This document shows, in pieces, positions 6,692 through 12,748 of a DNA stretch of 17,542 bases (its first letter is position 1; every line of letters begins with the position of its first letter). The notes beneath the pieces were generated by a model, which made no database searches, was not told the DNA's origin, and saw nothing but the letters and a program-made list of their open reading frames with translations. Source of the stretch: an uncultured Synergistales bacterium (GTDB lineage: Bacteria; Synergistota; Synergistia; Synergistales; Aminobacteriaceae). The stretch is taken from assembly GCA_905233295.1 (NCBI GenBank), contig CAJODX010000028.1:1-17542 (forward strand). Reading direction: 5' to 3'. The position numbers were made by a program, and so were the translations under genes.

Positions 6692-7690
6692 ATGAAAATT
6701 CTTCACATAGTTCCTGAATTTGAAGAAGGCGGCGTTGAACGTTATGTTGTTCAGCTTTGCCGCGAACAGGTGAATCATGGACACGAAATCACTCTCGCGA
6801 CTGCCGGAGGAAAACTCGAAAAATTTTTGCCGCAGAGTGTGAAAATTTTACATCTTCCTGTTCAGCGAAAAAATTTATTTACGATTTTTTACTGTGTCGG
6901 AAAACTTTCACAAATTCGCGCCTTGGACATCATTCACGCTCATTCAAGAGTTCCTGCGTGGATTGCACAGCGGCTTTCAGCTAAGACAAAAGTAAAATGG
7001 ATAATGACTGCGCACGCTCCGTACTCGCTGAATTTCGGCATCAAACCTCTGAAACATGCTGACGGCGTTATATGCGTGTCTGAAGCTGTACGTGAAGCTC
7101 TGAAAGGTTATCTTCCCGAAAACACAATCACAATCCCCAATGGCATAAGAGAGCCAGAATACAAATGGTGCGGAAAATATTTTCCCGAAAACAAAAAATT
7201 TCTTTATGTCGGCTATCTTGCAAGGCGCAAAGGTGTTGACGTTGCCTTAAACGCTCTCGGACTTTTGAAAAACCGCGAATGGACTCTTGATGTTCTCGGA
7301 GACGGTTCGCATCGTGAAGAGCTTGAAAATCTTTCAAAAGAGTTGGGCATTGACGGTCGCGTAAAATTTTGGGGTTTTCGTGATGACGCTGAAAAATTTA
7401 TGAGTGAAGCCGCGTGTCTTTTATTTCCTTCGCGTCAGGAGGGTTTGCCGCTGACTGTCAACGAGGCTCTTGCTGTTGGTTTACCTGTGCTTGCGTCCGA
7501 CATTGAACCTTTAAGACCTTTAGCATCAGGAAATTTAATTCCCGTTGATGACATTGAAGCGTGGCGGAATGCCATTGAAAGAGTTATGAACGGAGAACCA
7601 GCGAGTCCTTTGTCGTTGGACAGACTGACATCATTCAGCGAAACTGCACAGCGCACGGAAGATTTTTATTTCAAGATTTCAAGTTTATAA
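6692..7690 (+). CDS. Glycosyltransferase family 4 (GT-B fold)
   Basis: A 332-residue glycosyltransferase, probably transferring a sugar from a nucleotide donor to an envelope polysaccharide or lipopolysaccharide core at the inner face of the cytoplasmic membrane. The N-terminal domain begins MKILHIVPEFEEGGVERYV, the usual acceptor-domain opening of GT4 enzymes, followed by DIIHAHSRVPAW. The donor domain shows FLYVGYLARRKGVDVALNAL, then LDVLGDGSHREELE and the E-x7-E signature in FPSRQEGLPLTVNEALAVGLPV (the two Glu are 8 residues apart). It is somewhat shorter than the usual 360-400 residues but looks complete. There is no Shine-Dalgarno upstream; the leader is A-rich. Donor and acceptor sugars cannot be read from sequence. 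The nearby kds genes support an LPS role. Confidence 0.88.
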   Translation: MKILHIVPEFEEGGVERYVVQLCREQVNHGHEITLATAGGKLEKFLPQSVKILHLPVQRKNLFTIFYCVGKLSQIRALDIIHAHSRVPAWIAQRLSAKTKVKWIMTAHAPYSLNFGIKPLKHADGVICVSEAVREALKGYLPENTITIPNGIREPEYKWCGKYFPENKKFLYVGYLARRKGVDVALNALGLLKNREWTLDVLGDGSHREELENLSKELGIDGRVKFWGFRDDAEKFMSEAACLLFPSRQEGLPLTVNEALAVGLPVLASDIEPLRPLASGNLIPVDDIEAWRNAIERVMNGEPASPLSLDRLTSFSETAQRTEDFYFKISSL

Positions 7691-7725
7691 TTACATTATT
7701 AAAAAATTTTTTTCAGGACACTAAT

Positions 7726-7859
7726 AAAGCGGTAACTTTTTAGATTAAGATTATATCTCTCAAGCGTTGACATATAAAGCTGCGACATAATAAAATATAT
7801 CTAATAGTGGTTTATATCACTGGAGTTTGTCGCAGAAGTGAAAAAACGTTTACCGCTTT
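7726..7859. promoter_or_regulatory. Nested inverted-repeat region upstream of aldolase
   Basis: The gap before the aldolase holds three nested inverted repeats. The outer is perfect over 10 bp (AAAGCGGTAA at 7726-7735 with TTACCGCTTT at 7850-7859) and can be extended inward through T5/A5 runs with a small bulge. The middle is perfect over 8 bp (CTGCGACA at 7780-7787 with TGTCGCAG at 7828-7835). The inner is AGTG/CACT (7806-7809 / 7818-7821). This could be a structured RNA, or paired protein-binding sites around a promoter. No known riboswitch class is recognised. Confidence 0.5.
7767..7796 (+). promoter_or_regulatory. Sigma-70-like promoter for aldolase
   Basis: A perfect -35 TTGACA at 7767-7772 is followed after 18 nt by TAAAAT at 7791-7796. 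Initiation near 7803 would leave an 88-nt leader. The promoter lies inside the nested inverted repeats, which is unusual. Confidence 0.55.
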
Positions 7860-7890
7860 TGCGTGGATTGAAACAGGAGGGTAAAATTCT

Positions 7891-8754
7891 ATGTTAGTAA
7901 ACGGAAAAGAAATGCTCAAAAAAGCCAAAGCAGGACATTATGCCGTAGGTCAGTTCAACATCAACAACCTCGAATGGACAAAGGCTGTTTTACAGGTTGC
8001 TGAAGAACTCAAAGCCCCTGTCATTCTCGGCGTGTCAGAAGGCGCAGGAAAATATATGGGCGGCTTCAGAACAGTTCAAGCAATGGTCGAAGCAATGGAC
8101 AAAGAGTTCGGCATCACCGTTCCTGTCTGCACGCATCTTGACCACGGAAGTTACGAAGGTGCTTACAAATGCGTCAAAGCTGGATTTACATCAATAATGT
8201 TCGACGGCTCACATTATCCGATCGCTGAAAATCTTGAAAAGACACGCGAGCTTACTCACGTTGCTCATAATCTTGGAATGTCAATCGAAGCTGAAGTCGG
8301 TGCTATCGGCGGTGAAGAAGACGGCGTTATCGGAATGGGCGAGTGCGCTGACCCTGAAGAATGCAAGAGAATCGCTGATCTCGGCGTTGATATGCTTGCT
8401 GCCGGTATCGGAAACATTCACGGAAAATATCCCGCGAACTGGAAAGGTCTTTCATTTGAAACTCTCGCGGCTGTACAGGCAAAGACCGGCGATATGCCTT
8501 TGGTTCTTCACGGCGGCTCAGGGATTCCTGACGAAATGATTAAAAAGGCAATCACTCTTGGCGTTTGCAAAATCAACGTCAACACGGAATGCCAGCTTTC
8601 ATTTGCAGCTGCAACACGCAAATACATTGAAGCAGGCAAAGACAACGAAGGCAAAGGCTACGATCCGAGAAAACTGTTAGCACCGGGTTTTGAAGCAATC
8701 AAAGAGACTGTCCGCGAAAAAATCAGGCTTTTCGGTTCAGACGGAAAAGCGTAA
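7891..8754 (+). CDS. fba: Class II fructose-bisphosphate aldolase
   Basis: A zinc-dependent aldolase that reversibly splits fructose-1,6-bisphosphate to DHAP and glyceraldehyde-3-phosphate in glycolysis/gluconeogenesis. The 287-residue length is typical of the FbaA/GatY-type short class II enzymes. Seen: AVGQFNINNLEWTKAVL near the N terminus; THLDHGSYEGAYKCVKAGFTSIMFDGSHYP containing the zinc His (HLDHG) and the phosphate region; SIEAEVGAIGGEEDG; GNIHGKY; LVLHGGSGIPDE; and KINVNTECQL. A tagatose-bisphosphate aldolase is the close alternative, but the motifs and stand-alone setting favour Fba. ATG is supported by AGGAGG about 10 nt upstream. It is transcribed alone: promoter upstream, strong terminator downstream. 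Confidence 0.93.
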   Translation: MLVNGKEMLKKAKAGHYAVGQFNINNLEWTKAVLQVAEELKAPVILGVSEGAGKYMGGFRTVQAMVEAMDKEFGITVPVCTHLDHGSYEGAYKCVKAGFTSIMFDGSHYPIAENLEKTRELTHVAHNLGMSIEAEVGAIGGEEDGVIGMGECADPEECKRIADLGVDMLAAGIGNIHGKYPANWKGLSFETLAAVQAKTGDMPLVLHGGSGIPDEMIKKAITLGVCKINVNTECQLSFAAATRKYIEAGKDNEGKGYDPRKLLAPGFEAIKETVREKIRLFGSDGKA

Positions 8755-8778
8755 AAAAACAGGTAAAAATCTTGCATC

Positions 8779-8822
8779 AGGAAGTAGGAAGTAAAAAAAT
8801 TTTTCCTGCTTCCTCATTTTTT
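8779..8822 (+). terminator. Intrinsic terminator after aldolase
   Basis: A 12-bp stem (8779-8790 with 8803-8814, one G-U pair) has a 12-nt A/T loop and is followed by CATTTTTT. This is a textbook Rho-independent terminator. It ends only 17 nt before the kdsA start codon. Confidence 0.85.
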
Positions 8823-8839
8823 GTTCACGTTTATAAAAT

Positions 8840-9682
8840 ATGGAAACGAAAAAATATTTTCTTGATGGAAAATTTATCGGAGACGGAAGCCTTGCAATTA
8901 TCGCCGGTCCGTGTTCGCTTGAAAGCTCCGAACTTGGCTTGAGAGTCGCGAAGTTTATGAAAAGAATCTGCGATGAAAGAAATTTGCTTTACGTTTTTAA
9001 AGCATCTTTTGACAAGGCAAACAGAACTTCAGTTCACGCTTGGAGAGGTCCCGGGCTTGAAAAAGGTCTTGAACAGCTCGCCGAAATAAAAACTATCGTA
9101 AATGTTCCGGTTCTGACTGATATTCACGAAAGCTATCAGGCTGCTCCGGCTGGTGAAGTTGTTGATGTGATTCAAATTCCGGCATTCCTGTGCCGCCAGA
9201 CGGATTTGCTTGTAGCCGCCGCAAAAACAGGAAAAATCATCAATATCAAAAAAGCTCAGTTTCTTGCCCCCGAAGATATGCAGTATGTTGCCGCAAAATG
9301 CCGCGAAGCCGGGAACGATAAAGTAATTTTCTGTGAACGGGGAACTTCGTTAGGCTATCACAGATTGATTGTAGATATGCCGGGGCTTGTAACTATGAGA
9401 AATTTCGGCTATCCCGTAATTTTTGATGCTACTCACAGCGCACAGCGTCCCGGAGGTCTTGGAGGCTCAAGCGGAGGAGATTATACGTTGGCGTTTCCTT
9501 TGTCGCGTGCTGCCGCGGCGGTCGGAATAGACGGAATTTTCGCTGAAACTCATCCCAATCCGAAAGAAGCCCTGAGCGATGGACCGAATATGATTCCTCT
9601 TGAAAAAATGCCTGAATTTTTAGATGAAATTCTCGCTATTCACAATGCTCGACAAAGTTTTGCAAAAACGAAAGAAGAATAA
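8840..9682 (+). CDS. kdsA: 3-deoxy-8-phosphooctulonate synthase (Kdo-8-P synthase), metal-dependent type
   Basis: Condenses phosphoenolpyruvate with D-arabinose-5-phosphate to Kdo-8-phosphate, the first committed step of Kdo supply for lipid A/LPS. It is 280 residues, full length. Seen: AIIAGPCSLES at 19-29, FKASFDKANRTS at 53-64, IPAFLCRQTDLL at 113-124, IIN(I)KKAQFLAPEDM around 133-147, VIFDATHSAQRPGG at 193-206 and AETHPNP at 235-241. Cys25, His199, Glu236 and Asp247 correspond to the metal ligands of the metal-dependent class; the metal-free E. coli-type enzyme has Asn in place of that Cys. The ATG has no Shine-Dalgarno and lies 17 nt after the aldolase terminator, leaving little room for a promoter. 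It starts the tight kdsA-kdsD-kdsB-ELM1 run. Confidence 0.95.
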   Translation: METKKYFLDGKFIGDGSLAIIAGPCSLESSELGLRVAKFMKRICDERNLLYVFKASFDKANRTSVHAWRGPGLEKGLEQLAEIKTIVNVPVLTDIHESYQAAPAGEVVDVIQIPAFLCRQTDLLVAAAKTGKIINIKKAQFLAPEDMQYVAAKCREAGNDKVIFCERGTSLGYHRLIVDMPGLVTMRNFGYPVIFDATHSAQRPGGLGGSSGGDYTLAFPLSRAAAAVGIDGIFAETHPNPKEALSDGPNMIPLEKMPEFLDEILAIHNARQSFAKTKEE

Positions 9683-9685
9683 AAA

Positions 9686-10663
9686 TTGAATTTTTCTGAT
9701 AACGAATTATTAAACGCCGCGAAAAAATTAATGCGGACTGAAGCGAATGAAATTTTGCGTTCAGCTGAAAATCTCGGCTTTGAAACCGTCAGTGCCGCAA
9801 GAGAAATTTTTGCGTGTGAAGGACGTGTCGTTGTCGTAGGTCTTGGAAAGTCGGGACACGTCGGGAGAAAAATTTCAGCAACTTTAGCATCGCTTGGAAC
9901 TCCGTCATTTTTTCTCCACGCTGCTGAAGCCTTTCACGGAGATTTAGGAATGGTCAGGCGCGAAGACATTGGTCTTTTAATCAGCAACAGCGGTTCTTCG
10001 TCAGAAATCGTTGCGTTGCTGCCGCATTTTCGCAGGATCGGCGCAAAAATGATCGCGATAACAGGAAATCTTACCTCACAGCTCGCTCAATATTCTGATA
10101 TTGTCATTAACGCACATGTTGACACAGAGGGAGATCCTTTGCAGCTTGCGCCCATGAGCAGCACAACACTTGAACTTGTAATCGGGGATTCTATTGCGGC
10201 ACTCGTTGCAATGCTCAGAGGTTTGAAGCGCGAAGATTTTGCGTCATTTCACCCCGGCGGCGCACTTGGAAGAAAATTATTGACACGGGTCGCTGACGTT
10301 ATGGGAACGGGTGAACAGCTTCCAGTCGTAAAAAAAGGCGTTACGGTCAAAGACGCTCTGTTTGTCATAACGGGAAAAGGCTACGGCGCAACATGTGTTG
10401 TCGATGAAAATGAAAATTTAACCGGAATTTTCACGGACGGCGATTTAAGACGCTTAATGGAAAAAGCCGGCAATGATGCATTCAGTACGAAAATCGAAGA
10501 CGCAATGACAAAAACACCGAAAATAATTTCGCCGAACGAACTCGCGGCTAAGGCTGTGAACATAATGGAACGGAACGAAATCAGCGTTTTAATCGCGACA
10601 GAAAATAAAAAGCCCGTCGGCATTGTTCATATTCACGAATTATTGAAAGCAGGTATAGCATGA
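9686..10663 (+). CDS. kdsD: D-arabinose-5-phosphate isomerase (SIS + CBS pair)
   Basis: Interconverts ribulose-5-phosphate and arabinose-5-phosphate, making the substrate of KdsA. At 325 residues it has the usual SIS-CBS-CBS layout. The SIS domain (about 35-190) shows VVVVGLGKSGHVGRKISATL at 48-67, HAAEAFHGDLGMV at 78-90 and LISNSGSSSEI at 98-108, followed by HVDTEGDPLQLAPMSSTT and HPGGALGRKLL. Two CBS modules follow from about residue 205 to the end (VADVM..., then IEDAMTKTPKIISPNE...ISVLIATENKKPVGIVHIHELL). The start is TTG at 9686, three bases after the kdsA stop, with AAGAAG upstream inside kdsA; no ATG alternative gives an intact SIS domain. The 3' end overlaps kdsB by 4 nt (ATGA), a mark of translational coupling. 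Confidence 0.95.
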   Translation: MNFSDNELLNAAKKLMRTEANEILRSAENLGFETVSAAREIFACEGRVVVVGLGKSGHVGRKISATLASLGTPSFFLHAAEAFHGDLGMVRREDIGLLISNSGSSSEIVALLPHFRRIGAKMIAITGNLTSQLAQYSDIVINAHVDTEGDPLQLAPMSSTTLELVIGDSIAALVAMLRGLKREDFASFHPGGALGRKLLTRVADVMGTGEQLPVVKKGVTVKDALFVITGKGYGATCVVDENENLTGIFTDGDLRRLMEKAGNDAFSTKIEDAMTKTPKIISPNELAAKAVNIMERNEISVLIATENKKPVGIVHIHELLKAGIA

Positions 10664-11394
10664 GAAAAAAAATTTTAGGAATTATTGCCGCGCGGTATTC
10701 TTCAACAAGATTTCCGGGCAAGCCGCTGGCAGATATAAACGGCAAACCTATGATTCAGCATGTTTATGAACGCGCCATGAAAGCGAAAAGTCTTTGCGGA
10801 GTTTTAATCGCGACCGATGATGAAAGAATTTTCAATGCCGCGAAAAATTTCGGTGCTGAAGCCGTTATGACGGATTCAGATTTGCCGAACGGGACATCAA
10901 GATGTGAACAGGCTGCAAAATTTTATAATGAAAATGTTGACGCTGTAATAAATATTCAGGGCGATGAACCTCTGCTTGACCCTTTAATGATTGATGAGGT
11001 CGCTGACTTATTAAAAGATTCATACTGCGCAACGCTGTGCAGCGAATTAAAAGAGGATTTTGAAAATCCTAATATCGTAAAGGTTGTTATGTCGCAGGAA
11101 AATTTCGCTTTATATTTTTCACGTTCGCCGATACCTTACAAGCGAAATAAAAATAATATAAAAATTTTTCAGCACATCGGCATTTATGGTTACAGTTTGG
11201 AGTTTCTGGAAAAATATGTGAAGCTTCCTCCTGCGCCGCTGAGCGAAACTGAAAGTTTAGAGCAGTTAAAAATTCTTGAGAACGGTTATAAAATAAAAAT
11301 CAAAGAGACGGGAAGCAAAATTAAAAGTCTGGGTGTCGATACGCCCGAAGATCTGGAAAAAGTGAGGGAATTTATTAAAAATGCCGCAGTTTAA
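10660..11394 (+). CDS. kdsB: CMP-Kdo synthetase (3-deoxy-manno-octulosonate cytidylyltransferase)
   Basis: Activates Kdo with CTP to CMP-Kdo, the donor for Kdo transfer to lipid A precursor in the cytoplasm. It is 244 residues, normal length. Seen: IIAARYSSTRFPGKPLADI at 8-26 (CTP-binding loop with the R-x4-R/K-PGK pattern), IATDDERI at 50-57, NIQGDEPLLDP at 98-108 (metal-binding GDEP), YFSRSPIPY, HIGIYGYSLEFLEKY and SETESLEQLKILENGYKIK, all standard for KdsB. The segment that often reads SGTDR is NGTSR here, a mild variant. The start overlaps kdsD by 4 nt, and the end overlaps the next gene by 14 nt. Confidence 0.95.
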   Translation: MRKKILGIIAARYSSTRFPGKPLADINGKPMIQHVYERAMKAKSLCGVLIATDDERIFNAAKNFGAEAVMTDSDLPNGTSRCEQAAKFYNENVDAVINIQGDEPLLDPLMIDEVADLLKDSYCATLCSELKEDFENPNIVKVVMSQENFALYFSRSPIPYKRNKNNIKIFQHIGIYGYSLEFLEKYVKLPPAPLSETESLEQLKILENGYKIKIKETGSKIKSLGVDTPEDLEKVREFIKNAAV

Positions 11395-12439
11395 GCACGT
11401 CGTAATTATCAGCGATAACATTCGCGGTCATTATCATCAGTCATTGGGAGTTGCCGAATGGATAGGGAGACTTGGAAACGCCGAAGTCTGTGAGCCTATA
11501 AAGCTGCCGGAAATTTCAAATTTGACAAAAATTTTGAAACTGAAAATCGCTGGAAAAAAGATTCCGTACAAAGACCCAGAGTTTTCAAAAGAATGGCTGA
11601 GTTCGTTCGGATTTTCAACAGAAAAGATTAAGCCCGAAACACTTTTTATATCCGCTGGAAGCAATGCGGCGCCGTTTTGTCTTGCCTTTGCGAGAGCCAC
11701 AGGAAACAAATGCGCGGTCATAATGACTCCGTCAATATTAGGAACAAAACCTTTCGATTTCGCAATAATCCCCGAACACGACCCACATAATCCTGAAGAT
11801 AAAAAAGTCCTTACAACTCTCGGAGCGCCCAATCACATTTATGAATCTTTGACAAAAAAAGCCGCTGAATCTTTTTTCGCGAACAGAACATTCAATCAGA
11901 AAGTTGTTGCTGTTCTTGTCGGAGGGAATGACGCGAATTATAAACCTGACGCGCAATGGGCGCATGAAGTTCTTGGAGATTTGAAACGTTTCAGCGATGT
12001 AACGATTTTGATAACGACATCGCGCCGCACTGATGAATATGTCGAACAGGCTGTTGAAGATATGTTCATGTCATACCCTTCAACGGGATATATTTTAATC
12101 CTTTCGAGAAATCCCAAGGTCAACGCAGTTACATCAATTTTGGGTGCGGCAACTCACGTTCTCGTTACGGAAGACAGTGTTTCAATGGTTTCAGAGGCTG
12201 TTACCGCAGGTTTCAAAGTCGGCTTGCTCAGAGTTCCGAAGTCTTCCGGATTTGTCAAAAAATTTTTCGGCTACGGCACAAAGAGATTTGATGAGATGTT
12301 TGAAAAAATGAAGGCACGGGATTTAATAACGGATTTAGGAATTATTCCCGACTTTGATAAATTTTTAGCTCCCGATTCACAGTGTCATGGAAAAGATTTT
12401 AATGAAGCAAGGCGCGCTGCCGAATGGATTTTGAAATGA
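11381..12439 (+). CDS. ELM1/DUF1022 family protein (GT-B-like)
   Basis: A 352-residue member of the family annotated as 'mitochondrial fission ELM1' (DUF1022, COG3660). Bacterial members sit in LPS or envelope loci and look like nucleotide-sugar glycosyltransferases, but a defined reaction is lacking. Seen: SDNIRGHYHQSLGVAEWI at 11-28 (family 'G..Q..GlA'), AIIPEHD at 128-134, TTLGAPN at 145-151, VLVGGNDANY at 178-187, ITTSRRT at 211-217, and VTEDSVSMVSEAVTAGFKV at 262-280, the most conserved block. The start overlaps kdsB by 14 nt; the ribosome site is embedded in kdsB. It closes the kds run, and no clear terminator follows it. The association suggests a step of Kdo/lipid A assembly, which is inference. 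Confidence 0.85.
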   Translation: MPQFKHVVIISDNIRGHYHQSLGVAEWIGRLGNAEVCEPIKLPEISNLTKILKLKIAGKKIPYKDPEFSKEWLSSFGFSTEKIKPETLFISAGSNAAPFCLAFARATGNKCAVIMTPSILGTKPFDFAIIPEHDPHNPEDKKVLTTLGAPNHIYESLTKKAAESFFANRTFNQKVVAVLVGGNDANYKPDAQWAHEVLGDLKRFSDVTILITTSRRTDEYVEQAVEDMFMSYPSTGYILILSRNPKVNAVTSILGAATHVLVTEDSVSMVSEAVTAGFKVGLLRVPKSSGFVKKFFGYGTKRFDEMFEKMKARDLITDLGIIPDFDKFLAPDSQCHGKDFNEARRAAEWILK

Positions 12440-12748
12440 TTATTTTTCAATGTTGGCGGACAAGTCTAATATATTTTCCCTGTTTTTCTGCAAATGAACG
12501 CATCTTAAGATAAAAAATATTTTTTCTCGCCGTTGACACTGTTGTCGTTCAATGCTAGACTTTTTTTAGTTTCGAGCGTAGCTGCGGTTGAGTCATCACT
12601 CTCGCCATTTGCATCGGAAATTTTTCTTTAAAGCCACTTTCAGCACGGCGTTGAGGTTCAATCACTATGGCATAAATAGTCGTCATGTGAAAACGCATGC
12701 CGATTTTTTTTAGGCATAAAAAATTTTCTAAGAAGGAGCATTTTATAG
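12440..12748. other. 309-nt gene-free region: AT palindromes, promoter and long leader
   Basis: No convincing gene is seen. From the left: about 60 nt without a terminator; the palindromes ATCTTAAGAT (12502-12511) and a 14-bp A6-TA-T6 (12512-12525); the promoter at 12533-12561; then a leader of about 180 nt to the ATG at 12749. The leader contains an imperfect duplication (12584-12608 and 12647-12673) and an ATGCC/GGCAT hairpin (12697-12701 / 12713-12717) with a T-rich loop. A minus-strand frame of 43 codons (12555-12686) spans the duplication; it has no ribosome site. The AAGGAG for the downstream gene is at 12733-12738. Confidence 0.6.
12533..12561 (+). promoter_or_regulatory. Near-consensus promoter of the secreted LRR/DUF6273 gene
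   Basis: TTGACA (12533-12538), a 17-nt spacer, then TAGACT (12556-12561) preceded by TGC, making an extended -10. This is the best promoter in the window. Transcription would begin near 12568, about 180 nt ahead of the coding start. Confidence 0.75.

Noticed and set aside
7861..7874. GCGTGGATTGAAAC, identical to the 3' end of many type I CRISPR repeats
   Set aside because: It occurs once, with no repeat-spacer periodicity and no cas genes nearby; it overlaps the aldolase leader and is best taken as chance.
11437..11832. Minus-strand frame of 131 codons
   Set aside because: Antisense to the ELM1-family gene, which has well-conserved family motifs; no independent support.
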